DNA from: Ariolimax columbianus
Lineage: Eukaryota > Mollusca > Gastropoda > Stylommatophora > Arionidae
Assembly (NCBI GenBank): GCA_036924085.1
Contig: JAVGWX010000004.1
Coordinates: forward strand, 79,128,941 to 79,192,940
Direction: 5' to 3'
Length of the DNA: 64,000 nt
Below, one piece after another: positions 1 to 8,899 of this stretch (positions within the stretch are counted from its first letter, which is position 1; each line of letters opens with the position of its first letter). A program made the position numbers and the translations under genes. The notes under the pieces are model-generated. The model worked only from the letters and a program-made list of their open reading frames with translations, had not been told where the DNA came from and did not search any database.

Positions 1-29
1 CATGCACAATCTCACAGTGGCACTGTGGT

Positions 30-270
30 GGTGAATGCTGCTGCTGTTGTTGTTGAATGCTCATAATGAGTAAGTGTACTCTATTGTGCGCCCTGGACGG
101 ACGTTAAGTGGCGGTTTGTAGTAGCTTTCAGAGCATGCTGATGAAGGTGGGCCGCAGTCCTCCAGTCGGCTGTGCTATGCTTGGCTTCATTTGTCTGGAT
201 TCACCACTACGGAGATGACATAGATCCGCATCTTGTCAGGCAAGCTGCCTTGAAAACAGCCTTTTTTCGG
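30..270 (+). repeat. SINE-C dispersed repeat, copy 1
   Basis: A roughly 240-bp interspersed repeat. The core runs from 'ctcataatgag' through 'ttgtgcgccctg', 'acgttaagtggcggtttg' and 'gtgctgatgaaggtgg'. The same ordered motifs recur at 1098-1345 and 17795-18125 on this strand, and reversed at 776-1062, 25838-26105 and 51775-51990. No protein is encoded. The shared motifs are visible in the sequence; calling it a SINE or other non-autonomous element is inference, and the orientation is arbitrary. Confidence 0.6.
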
Positions 271-296
271 GAATGCTACACGGAAGAGCGGTTGTG

Positions 297-575
297 GTCT
301 TGGTCAGTGTATTGTGCCTGACGCAACGTCCTGGTCAATATGTTGTGCCTGCCCCTGACGCAACGTCTTGGTCAATATTGTTGTGCCTGCCCCTGACGCA
401 AACGTCCTGGTCAGTATGTTGTGCCTGCCCTGACGCAACTGCTGGTCAGTATGTTGTGTCTGCCCCTGACGCAACGTCTTGGCAGTATTTTGTCCCTGCT
501 ACTGATGCAACGTACTGGTCAGAATGTTGTGCCTGCCTCTGACGCAACGTCTTGGTAAGTATGTTGTGCCTGTAC
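297..575. repeat. Minisatellite, about 38-40 bp unit
   Basis: About seven imperfect units built on 'tggtcagtatgttgtgcctg' followed by 'cccctgacgcaacgt'. The same words ('ttgtgcctg', 'ccctga', 'gtcagtat') occur once, in non-tandem form, in the 3' part of SINE-C at 1280-1345 and 18075-18120. The array therefore looks like tandem amplification of a SINE-C end. Short open frames across it are repeat translation and are not called as genes. Confidence 0.8.
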
Positions 576-609
576 TAACTAGCGTCTCAGTTCCCGATGG
601 TGAATGCTA

Positions 610-745
610 ATAGCATACCTACGTATATAGGTACATAAAAACACATAAATGCGTACATACACCGCACATACATATATACATTACACACACGTACAAACAT
701 ACATATGTACATACATCATACATAAACACACACATATTGAGAAAG
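610..745. repeat. Microsatellite-rich tract (CATA / CA type)
   Basis: An alternating run of 'acatacata', 'cacaca' and 'tatata' words with no longer unit. It resembles the tract at 25205-25460. No gene is seen. Confidence 0.8.
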
Positions 746-775
746 ACTAATATATGCTCATCAGACATTCTAGTC

Positions 776-1062
776 AGGGTCAGGCAAAATATACTGGCCA
801 AGAGCCTCACCCCGGCTTTCTAGTAGCTCTCACCGGAAACGGGCTGTTTTCATGGCAGCCTGGCTAACGGGGTGAGGGATTGGCGTGGAGGACCCCGTCC
901 ATCTTCATCAGCACGCTGTGGATGTGAAGACAACTTCTGCAACCCGCCAATTAACGTCTTTTTCAGCGCCCACAAAAGAGTAACCTACTCATTATTGGCA
1001 ATCACAAACAACAACAATGTCAACAACAACAACTCTCTCTCACAACAAAAGTCCACATATTA
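776..1062 (-). repeat. SINE-C copy 2, inverted
   Basis: Read on the minus strand it gives the SINE-C motif order: 'ttgtgggcgctg', 'gacgttaattggcgggttg', 'agcgtgctgatgaagatgg'. It is followed after about 35 bp by a plus-strand copy, forming an inverted pair. AAC-rich sequence at 1000-1035 borders it. Confidence 0.6.
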
Positions 1063-1097
1063 AAAACCTTGATACAGCATGTTTGTGTATTTTCCAT

Positions 1098-1345
1098 CAG
1101 AGGTTGCTGTTTTTGTATGCTCATAATGAGTAGATTTACTCTTTTGTGCGCCCTGAAGAGGACGTTAAATGGCGGTTTGTTGTAGCTTTCTTCACATCCT
1201 GAGTGTGCTGATGAAGGTGGTCCTTTGTCCCCGCGTTGTTAGCCAGGCTGCCAAGACAACAATCTATTTCCAGGGACTCATTGTGCCTGGCCCTGACTAA
1301 CTTGTCTAATCAGTATTTTGTGCCTGACCAGATGTTAGTTCTCTT
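1098..1345 (+). repeat. SINE-C copy 3
   Basis: Contains 'tgctcataatgagtag', 'ttttgtgcgccctg', 'gacgttaaatggcggtttg' and 'gtgctgatgaaggtgg', then the 3' part with 'attgtgcctggccctgac' and 'cagtattttgtgcctgacc'. It forms the right arm of an inverted pair with 776-1062. Confidence 0.6.
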
Positions 1346-1504
1346 TCCCATATATCGGAGGTAAAAAGTAACCTTGTCTGTACACTGCGTGTTAACTGTA
1401 CTAGCAAGTGACTCATTTTTCAATCCTACAAATCCACACGGTTGATCCCTCGGCCAGGCGCCACTGCGAGTCGGCAGTCTGTCGGAGCTCTAAACTTGCA
1501 GAAA

Positions 1505-1583
1505 ATAGTGCATCCAGTCAGATGTGTTGGGTTGAAAGGTGCACATATCTGTCAAGCTGTAAACTAGGGCACAATGCATTCTA
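1505..1583 (+). repeat. SINE-A, 3' fragment
   Basis: 'cagatgtgttgggttgaaag' followed by 'gtgcacatatctgtcaagctg' variants and 'taaactagggcacaatgca' matches the 3' third of the SINE-A copies at 9875-10245 and 41717-42066. Only this part is present, so it is a truncated copy. Confidence 0.55.
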
Positions 1584-1649
1584 GTTCACGTGCTAGTGTT
1601 TGTGCAACTCGGGTTGGGAGTTCACGTGTTGTAGTGTGTGTGAGTCTAA

Positions 1650-1911
1650 TTGTGAATTCATATGTCAGTGTTTGTGGGAATCGTGTTGTGAAAGTACGTG
1701 TCAGTGTTTGTGGGAATCGGGTTGTGAAAGTACGTGTCAGTGTTTGTGGGAATCGGGTTGTGAAAGTACGTGTCAGTGTTTGTGGGAATCGGGTTGTGAA
1801 AGTACGTGTCAGTGTTTGTGGGAATCGGGTTGTGAAAGTACGTGTCAGTGTTTGTGGGAATCGGGTTGTGAAAGTACGTGTCAGTGTTTGTGGGAATCCT
1901 GTTGTTAATGC
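1650..1911. repeat. 36-bp array, older subfamily (about 7 units)
   Basis: About seven 36-bp units with the core 'gtcagtgtttgtgggaatcg' followed by 'ggttgtgaaagtacgt'. The unit aligns over its whole length to the 36-bp unit of the large array that starts about 110 bp downstream, so the two are subfamilies of one satellite. Frames on both strands stay open because 36 is divisible by 3. Confidence 0.9.
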
Positions 1912-2020
1912 ATGAGTAACTTCTTGTGGGATTGTGTTGGGAGTTCACGTCCCAGCGTTTTTGCCGATCTCAATGAGAATTCATGTGTCATGTGTCTGTG
2001 GCATATGGTCTTGAATGCAC

Positions 2021-4964
2021 GTGTTCTTGTTTGTGGGAGTGTGGTTGTGAGTTCAAGTGTTCTTGTTTGTGGGAGTGTGGTTGTGAGTTCAAGTGTTCTT
2101 GTTTGTGGGAGTGTGGTTGTGAGTTCAAGTGTTCTTGTTTGTGGGAGTGTGGTTGTGAGTTCAAGTGTTCTTGTTTGTGGGAGTGTGGTTGTGAGTTCAA
2201 GTGTTAGTGTTTGTGGGAGTGTGGTTGTGAGTTCAAGTGTTCTTGTTTGTGGGAGTGTGGTTGTGAGTTCAAGTGTTCTTGTTTGTGGGAGTGTGGTTGT
2301 GAGTTCAAGTGTTCTTGTTTGTGGGAGTGTGGTTGTGAGTTCAAGTGTTCTTGTTTGTGGGAGTGTGGTTGTGAGTTCAAGTGTTAGTGTTTGTGGGAGT
2401 GTGGTTGTGAGTTCAAGTGTTAGTGTTTGTGGGAGTGTGGTTGTGAGTTCAAGTGTTCTTGTTTGTGGGAGTGTGGTTGTGAGTTCAAGTGTTCTTGTTT
2501 GTGGGAGTGTGGTTGTGAGTTCAAGTGTTCTTGTTTGTGGGAGTGTGGTTGTGAGTTCAAGTGTTCTTGTTTGTGGGAGTGTGGTTGTGAGTTCAAGTGT
2601 TAGTGTTTGTGGGAGTGTGGTTGTGAGTTCAAGTGTTCTTGTTTGTGGGAGTGTGGTTGTGAGTTCAAGTGTTCTTGTTTGTGGGAGTGTGGTTGTGAGT
2701 TCAAGTGTTCTTGTTTGTGAGAGTGTGGTTGTGAGTTCAAGTGTTAGTGTTTGTGGGAGTGTGGTTGTGAGTTCAAGTGTTCTTGTTTGTGGGAGTGTGG
2801 TTGTGAGTTCAAGTGTTCTTGTTTGTGGGAGTGTGGTTGTGAGTTCAAGTGTTCTTGTTTGTGGGAGTGTGGTTGTGAGTTCAAGTGTTCTTGTTTGTGG
2901 GAGTGTGGTTGTGAGTTCAAGTGTTAGTGTTTGTGGGAGTGTGGTTGTGAGTTCAAGTGTTAGTGTTTGTGGGAGTGTGGTTGTGAGTTCAAGTGTTCTT
3001 GTTTGTGGGAGTGTGGTTGTGAGTTCAAGTGTTCTTGTTTGTGGGAGTGTGGTTGTGAGTTCAAGTGTTCTTGTTTGTGGGAGTGTGGTTGTGAGTTCAA
3101 GTGTTCTTGTTTGTGGGAGTGTGGTTGTGAGTTCAAGTGTTCTTGTTTGTGGGAGTGTGGTTGTGAGTTCAAGTGTTCTTGTTTGTGGGAGTGTGGTTGT
3201 GAGTTCAAGTGTTAGTGTTTGTGGGAGTGTGGTTGTGAGTTCAAGTGTTCTTGTTTGTGGGAGTGTGGTTGTGAGTTCAAGTGTTCTTGTTTGTGGGAGT
3301 GTGGTTGTGAGTTCAAGTGTTCTTGTTTGTGGGAGTGTGGTTGTGAGTTCAAGTGTTCTTGTTTGTGGGAGTGTGGTTGTGAGTTCAAGTGTTAGTGTTT
3401 GTGGGAGTGTGGTTGTGAGTTCAAGTGTTAGTGTTTGTGGGAGTGTGGTTGTGAGTTCAAGTGTTCTTGTTTGTGGGAGTGTGGTTGTGAGTTCAAGTGT
3501 TCTTGTTTGTGGGAGTGTGGTTGTGAGTTCAAGTGTTCTTGTTTGTGGGAGTGTGGTTGTGAGTTCAAGTGTTCTTGTTTGTGGGAGTGTGGTTGTGAGT
3601 TCAAGTGTTAGTGTTTGTGGGAGTGTGGTTGTGAGTTCAAGTGTTCTTGTTTGTGGGAGTGTGGTTGTGAGTTCAAGTGTTCTTGTTTGTGGGAGTGTGG
3701 TTGTGAGTTCAAGTGTTCTTGTTTGTGGGAGTGTGGTTGTGAGTTCAAGTGTTAGTGTTTGTGGGAGTGTGGTTGTGAGTTCAAGTGTTAGTGTTTGTGG
3801 GAGTGTGGTTGTGAGTTCAAGTGTTCTTGTTTGTGGGAGTGTGGTTGTGAGTTCAAGTGTTAGTGTTTGTGGGAGTGTGGTTGTGAGTTCAAGTGTTCTT
3901 GTTTGTGGGAGTGTGGTTGTGAGTTCAAGTGTTCTTGTTTGTGGGAGTGTGGTTGTGAGTTCAAGTGTTAGTGTTTGTGGGAGTGTGGTTGTGAGTTCAA
4001 GTGTTAGTGTTTGTGGGAGTGTGGTTGTGAGTTCAAGTGTTCTTGTTTGTGGGAGTGTGGTTGTGAGTTCAAGTGTTAGTGTTTGTGGGAGTGTGGTTGT
4101 GAGTTCAAGTGTTCTTGTTTGTGGGAGTGTGAGTTCAAGTGTTCTTGTTTGTGGGAGTGTGGTTGTGAGTTCAAGTGTTCTTGTTTGTGGGAGTGTCGTT
4201 GTGAGTTCAAGTGTTAGTGTTTGTGGGAGTGTGGTTGTGAGTTCAAGTGTTAGTGTTTGTGGGAGTGTGGTTGTGAGTTCAAGTGTTCTTGTTTGTGGGA
4301 GTGTGGTTGTGAGTTCAAGTGTTCTTGTTTGTGGGAGTGTGGTTGTGAGTTCAAGTGTTAGTGTTTGTGGGAGTGTGGTTGTGAGTTCAAGTGTTAGTGT
4401 TTGTGGGAGTGTGGTTGTGAGTTCAAGTGTTAGTGTTTGTGGGAGTGTGGTTGTGAGTTCAAGTGTTCTTGTTTGTGGGAGTGTGGTTGTGAGTTCAAGT
4501 GTTAGTGTTTGTGGGAGTGTGGTTGTGAGTTCAAGTGTTAGTGTTTGTGGGAGTGTGGTTGTGAGTTCAAGTGTTAGTGTTTGTGGGAGTGTGGTTGTGA
4601 GTTCAAGTGTTAGTGTTTGTGGGAGTGTGGTTGTGAGTTCAAGTGTTCTTGTTTGTGGGAGTGTGGTTGTGAGTTCAAGTGTTAGTGTTTGTGGGAGTGT
4701 GGTTGTGAGTTCAAGTGTTAGTGTTTGTGGGAGTGTGGTTGTGAGTTCAAGTGTTAGTGTTTGTGGGAGTGTGGTTGTGAGTTCAAGTGTTCTTGTTTGT
4801 GGGAGTGTGGTTGTGAGTTCAAGTGTTAGTGTTTGTGGGAGTGTGGTTGTGAGTTCAAGTGTTAGTGTTTGTGGGAGTGTGGTTGTGAGTTCAAGTGTTA
4901 GTGTTTGTGGGAGTGTGGTTGTGAGTTCAAGTGTTCTTGTTTGTGGGAGTGTGGTTGTGAGTGC
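2021..4964. repeat. Large 36-bp minisatellite array, two unit types, about 82 units
   Basis: About 82 nearly identical 36-bp units (core 'ttgtttgtgggagtgtgg' plus 'ttgtgagttcaagtgtt'). Two unit types differ at one site: 'gttcttgtt' (type L) or 'gttagtgtt' (type S). L dominates the first half and S the last quarter. The unit starting near 4112 is 9 bp short and the unit near 2710 has a G-to-A change. The plus strand is extremely poor in C. A 1036-codon frame with a genuine ATG at 1912 crosses the array, repeating SSSVLVCGSVVV. Two other frames, one on each strand, are also open over long stretches. I treat this as a by-product of a unit length divisible by 3, not as a gene. Confidence 0.95.
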
Positions 4965-5318
4965 ATGTGGTAGTCTTCTTAAGAGTCAGGCTGTGAGTTT
5001 CCGAGTTAGTGTTTGTGGCTGAGGGTTGTGAATGCACGTGTTCGTGTTTATGGGAGTCAAGTAATGAGTAAATATGTTAATGTATGTGAGAATGTGCTTG
5101 TAAATGCATATATTATTCTTTGTTGGAGTGTGGTTGTAAGTACATGTGTTAGTTTTAGTGTTTGTGTAAATGGGGTTCCTAATTTCTATGTTAGTGTTTA
5201 TGGGAATCGCGTTGTAAGTGCACGTGTTATTTTTACTTGGATTTTACTTGTAGTTTCATGTGTTAGTCTTTATGTGAGTGCGGTTGTTAGTGCACATGTT
5301 AATGTGTGTGATAGTTAG
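4965..5318. repeat. Degenerate edge of the 36-bp array
   Basis: Highly diverged monomers of the same satellite: 'cacgtgttcgtgtttatggg', 'gttagtgtttatgggaatcg', 'gtgagtgcggttgttagtgc'. A homogeneous core with diverged flanks is the pattern expected of arrays homogenised by unequal exchange. Confidence 0.75.
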
Positions 5319-5990
5319 ACTATGGATAGCATGAACTATGGAGACATGGATAACCACACCCACATTTAGGAACAGGATTTAATCATTCCAAACTAAAATT
5401 ATATTATACATTGAGTTAAATTAAATGCATCGCCCGAAAGAAAAACACAGAAATCCTAAAAGATTAATAAATATACGAAATTGCCAAGTCAACAATATTA
5501 TGTCTAGCAGAGAAAAACATTTTGGCAAAACCACAATGTTCTAGAAAAAACGATACTGGAAAGCAATGTGCCTGGCAAGCGAAACAGAGGCGGAACAAGG
5601 AGATGATTGCCACACAGCGATAAAGAAATCACGAGATCATGGTGACAGAAGTGGGCGAGATGGACAAGATTGAGAGTCTTACAGATTGGTTTTTATGAGA
5701 GCAGGGCACAATCTACATCATGAATATATACTCTAGACCATAAATGAAAACTTAGCATACCTAGGATAGACTACAAATCGGTAGGAAATCTACCAGTGTC
5801 TTGCAGTTTGAAATAGTTAAAAGACAAAAGACACATTTGCAATGTTATTTAATTCGCAACCGGGACCCACATTGGATCACTAGAAAAAAAGGATGCTTTT
5901 TCTGGAAACTTCTTGATTATCTTACTCACAGGTACCCCTATGCCCAATATGGTACATGTTCATCTGATTTGCTTACCTAAGAACCACCTG
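5319..5990. other. No feature recognised
   Basis: AT-rich sequence upstream of the kinase promoter. I see no open frame, repeat or RNA gene that I can support. Confidence 0.5.
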
Positions 5991-6009
5991 TGTTCTATAC
6001 ATTCCATCT

Positions 6010-6152
6010 TCCCATCTGGAGCATCGAACAATGACCACCGTGCCCAGATGGTTTACAATCATATCTTCTATCACGTGGGGTCACTAGCAATGGTTCTCTG
6101 CCATCTGGGCTCGGGTATATATAAACCCGACATCAAATTTATTTCCTCATTG
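6010..6152 (+). promoter_or_regulatory. Core promoter of the kinase gene (TATA, initiator, E-boxes)
   Basis: TATAAA at 6120-6125 lies inside 'gggtatatataaaccc', an interrupted palindrome. An initiator-like TCATT at 6147-6151 places its A (6149) 29 nt downstream of the first T of TATAAA, the spacing expected for RNA polymerase II. Upstream are a CACGTG E-box at 6072-6077 and three CATCTGG/CCAGATG words near 6014, 6041 and 6102, which could bind bHLH factors. The coding start lies about 154 nt downstream. The positions are seen directly; the function is inferred. Confidence 0.6.
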
Positions 6153-6302
6153 TCAGAATTGTTTCTTCTGTGATAAGTTGTTTCCTGAAGTTGGTGTGAA
6201 TTTCGTTGTGGTCGGACTTTAACTCAAGCTTTACTTGTATATTTCAAATTGTGGAATAAGTCTGCTGTGTTTGTATTTAGTATTCTGTTTTGGATCTATA
6301 AT

Positions 6303-6926
6303 ATGGCTGAATCTAGTGTAGTACAAGTCGAAATATATGATATAGAGGGAGAGGACTTTTTTGACAAGTTTGAATTAGAAGCCGAAGAAGTAATTGATAA
6401 TGGTATGTGCGGTGAGATAGTGTTAGCGATACCTACAAGGGAAAGAGATGTAAGGCGTGTCGTTAAAAAGTTCAGTTTATTAGATCAAGACAAAAAGATC
6501 AGGAACGTGAACATTTTTAATACTGAAGTAGCGATAATGAAATCCTTCCATCATCCATTTCTAACGAAATGCCTTTTCGCCGGTCGTTGCTCAGATTATA
6601 TGGCTATATGCATGTACTACTACCGAAGGGGTACTCTACACGATTACGTTGGATGTGTCGACACTTACATCACTGAATTGTGTATCGTCCAGGTAGCCTG
6701 CGCATTAAGGTACTTGCACAAGAACCACGTCGTACACATGGATGTCAAGTTAGATAACATCTTCCTAGATGATGAATTTAACCCTATCCTAGGTGATTTC
6801 GGGCTGTCAGTGCAGTTGTCGCCGCAAAAACTGACATTGGCCAGAAATAAATGTAGCGGTACGCCATGTTACTTCTCACCGGAAATGATGTCATCACCGG
6901 CTGACAAGGAGCTTAATCCGTATAAA
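6303..6926 (+). CDS. Divergent Ser/Thr protein kinase, exon 1
   Basis: Encodes 208 residues. The ATG at 6303 has A at -3 and G at +4. The open frame reaches further upstream but contains no earlier ATG. Kinase landmarks appear in order: a degraded glycine loop (NGMCGE, about 33-38), the ATP-binding lysine in RRVVKKF (55/56), the helix-C Glu in NTEVAIM (75), an HMDVKLDN catalytic loop (145-152, HRD changed to HMD, catalytic Asp147 kept), DFG (165-167), and an activation segment ending GTPCYFSPEM (187-195). The exon ends in phase 0 at AAA followed by GTGAGT, a consensus donor. The N-lobe is short and begins with an acidic stretch. The kinase fold is secure from motifs, but I cannot assign a named family. 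The unusual divergence could reflect rapid evolution or capture from a mobile element or large DNA virus; that is speculation. No signal peptide is seen. Confidence 0.8.
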
Positions 6927-6984
6927 GTGAGTTTCAATATTTATATTTGTCTTGATTATATCATCTTAAATTTTGTCATCTGAC

Positions 6985-7215
6985 ATCTTTTCATCTGAAA
7001 TCTTACGTCTTGTCATCTTACATTTTGTCATCTGACATCTTATTATTTTATCATCATACATCATGTCATCTGATCTTGCCATCTTCCATCTTATATTCAT
7101 ACATCTTGTCATCTGACATCTTATTATCTTATCATCATACATCTTGTCAATTGATCTGACATTGTGTCATCTTACGTCTTGTCATTTGATCTGACATCTT
7201 GTCGTCTTGCCTCGT
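6985..7215. repeat. Degenerate 'atcttgtcatctgac' tandem tract
   Basis: About fifteen imperfect repeats of a 14-30 bp theme made of 'catctt', 'gtcatctgac' and 'ttattatctta'. It starts about 60 bp inside intron 1 of the kinase. No coding is evident. Confidence 0.75.
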
Positions 7216-7826
7216 TTATTTGTGTCTAGTATTTTTACAGCTCCAACATACTATGTATTATCTACTCTGTATTTTAATGTACCTCTTACTAGACACTTAT
7301 TTCATTGCATCTTGTAACCAGTTACTATCAGAACATATGAAGTGGAACTCTGATATTAATTAAAGTTCATATTGGATGCTTTTACAGAAAAATTAGAATT
7401 TAAAAAAATATCAACAAGTGATATGATGAATCACGTGCGCAATCTTTAAATCATGTCGTAAGAAGCAGCTAAAGTGGGTCGTTCCTTAGGCTAGCAACCT
7501 CACCATGTAACAGAAATTACATGTTGCAATCAACCGTTGTTAAAGAACGAACGCAGCATTTGTTCCGCGTGAAATATGTGCCAGGTGTGGGATATAATTA
7601 ATAAATGACAACAAATGCTCAGAGTAAAGCTTCCTTCAACGAGGCCAGCAATTATTGTAGACTATGCTTTAACTGTTGATCTACAAACGCTCTAGTCTAT
7701 ACCGCTATAAACTGCTACCTGACTTACATTTACATTAAATAATGGTAACAAGAAAGTGACCTGGTCGCACATCTAGTAGCCCCTTTTCAATCATGATTGA
7801 CTATAGGATGATGAGACGTTGGAGTA

Positions 7827-7905
7827 GCAACGATCTACTAAGTTTTGGTGTTTATTTTCTACTAAGTTTTGGTGTTTATTTTCTACTAAGTTTTGGTGTT
7901 TATTT
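7827..7905. repeat. 23-bp triplication in intron 1
   Basis: Three perfect or near-perfect copies of 'ctactaagttttggtgttta' plus 'ttt'. It is short, recent-looking and intronic. Confidence 0.85.
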
Positions 7906-8444
7906 TCCATGCGATCTCGTCGTTTCACTTCTCTGTCTTGCAAGAGTTAATTTGCGCACAATCTACGTTGGCTTTTAACGTTGCAGCTCTGTTTGGATAG
8001 GTCTACAATTTTCTCTTCCAAAGATGACAGATCCATATTCATTGCCCTTATGTCGCACTTACATGCGTCTTTTAACCTCAGCTGTGGTTTGCGAACAGTT
8101 CTTTCGCCATACGCCATCGTAATCTTCTTTGCCTAAGGAGAGTGTATATACTTGGGAGACCGGTATGAAAATACACTTCTGTGTCTGTCACAATGTCTAC
8201 TTACGAGACGACAGGGATGTATCTCAGACGCCATAGGTTAGTGAAAGGTATTTTATGTCTAAAACAGGTTTCTGTATCTTTATGTATGTATCCATTTAAT
8301 TTGTTTATGTTTGTTTGATCATGCTCTAAGTATTGCCTGAATAACCAAATGTTCATTCAACTTAATAAGCTCATTATAAAATGTGTACCACACTACATTT
8401 GTACCCACATTTTTAATTGATGTTGGTATCTTTCTAATTACCAG

Positions 8445-8563
8445 ATGGACTCCTTCTGTCTCGGTGTTGTGTTGTGGGCGTTAGCATTGGGCCGTGACCC
8501 TGATCATGGCATCAATTATTATCTAGAGACCAGAAGCAAGACAGATCTACCCCCACGGATAAG
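8445..8563 (+). CDS. Kinase exon 2 (helix F region)
   Basis: A 119-bp exon too short for an ordinary ORF scan. It is preceded by a pyrimidine-containing acceptor ending TTACCAG and followed by a GT donor at 8564. Joined in phase 0 to exon 1 it gives NPYK followed by MDSFCLGVVLWALALGRD. This matches the kinase subdomain IX pattern in which an Asp is followed by a small-residue and LGVVLW segment, exactly where it should follow the SPEM motif. The exon contributes 39 codons and ends in phase 2. The remaining C-lobe (helices G to I) is not found. The next good acceptor, after the CT tract at 8615-8662, would add only about eight residues before a stop. The gene may therefore be truncated by the repeats that follow, or further exons may lie beyond what I can recognise. 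Confidence 0.7.
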
Positions 8564-8612
8564 GTACATACAACTATCTTCATCAATATGACTTTGTAGT
8601 ATATCATTCAAT

Positions 8613-8692
8613 GTCACACACACTCTCTCTCTCTTTCTCTCTCTATTTCTCTCTCTCCTATAGATATTTATATATATATCAAATATAGATGA
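8613..8692 (+). promoter_or_regulatory. CT tract and candidate terminal acceptor of the kinase gene
   Basis: A long CT run ends in 'ctctcctatag', a strong branch/pyrimidine/AG acceptor signature, at about 8663. Spliced to exon 2 (phase 2) the frame reads RYLYIYQI and then stops at 8687. It could be a genuine short last exon or merely a microsatellite that resembles an acceptor. A transcript is needed to decide. Confidence 0.35.
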
Positions 8693-8899
8693 CAGACGAC
8701 TTCAAAATTTTGCAATGCAGAAATAAAAGAGACCAAGGACACTATAGAATATGAACAAATACAGACACATTCATAAGATCTGAAGACGAAAAAAAAATAT
8801 GCATTGCAAAAAAAGCAAAATGGACGATTTGAACAACAGACAACAGGAAAAAATATTCTTGACAAATAAAATAAGAAGCATGTCAGTAAAAACGTGTGA

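Larger units (their letters stand above)
6927..8444 (+). other. Intron 1 of the kinase gene
   Basis: 1518 bp, beginning GTGAGT and ending CTAATTACCAG. It holds a degenerate 'catcttgtcatctgaca' tract (6985-7215) and three copies of a 23-bp unit (7827-7905). The two flanking exons join in frame across the kinase activation segment and helix F. Splicing is inferred from sites and protein continuity. Confidence 0.7.

Noticed and set aside
2021..4964. A CRISPR array
   Set aside because: Repeats are contiguous with no unique spacers, and the genome is eukaryotic by its introns, LINEs and SINEs.
1912..5022. A 1036-residue Ser/Val/Cys-rich protein gene
   Set aside because: It is a translation of a 36-bp satellite whose other frames, on both strands, are also open. 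No non-repetitive domain is present apart from short ends.
6249..6302. An upstream start for the kinase with a hydrophobic leader
   Set aside because: The frame is open here but the first codon is TTG. The first ATG is at 6303 and has a good context.
6303..8563. Calling the kinase a herpesvirus-like or other viral gene
   Set aside because: Divergence alone is not evidence. It has a spliced structure, and no neighbouring viral genes are seen in the window.
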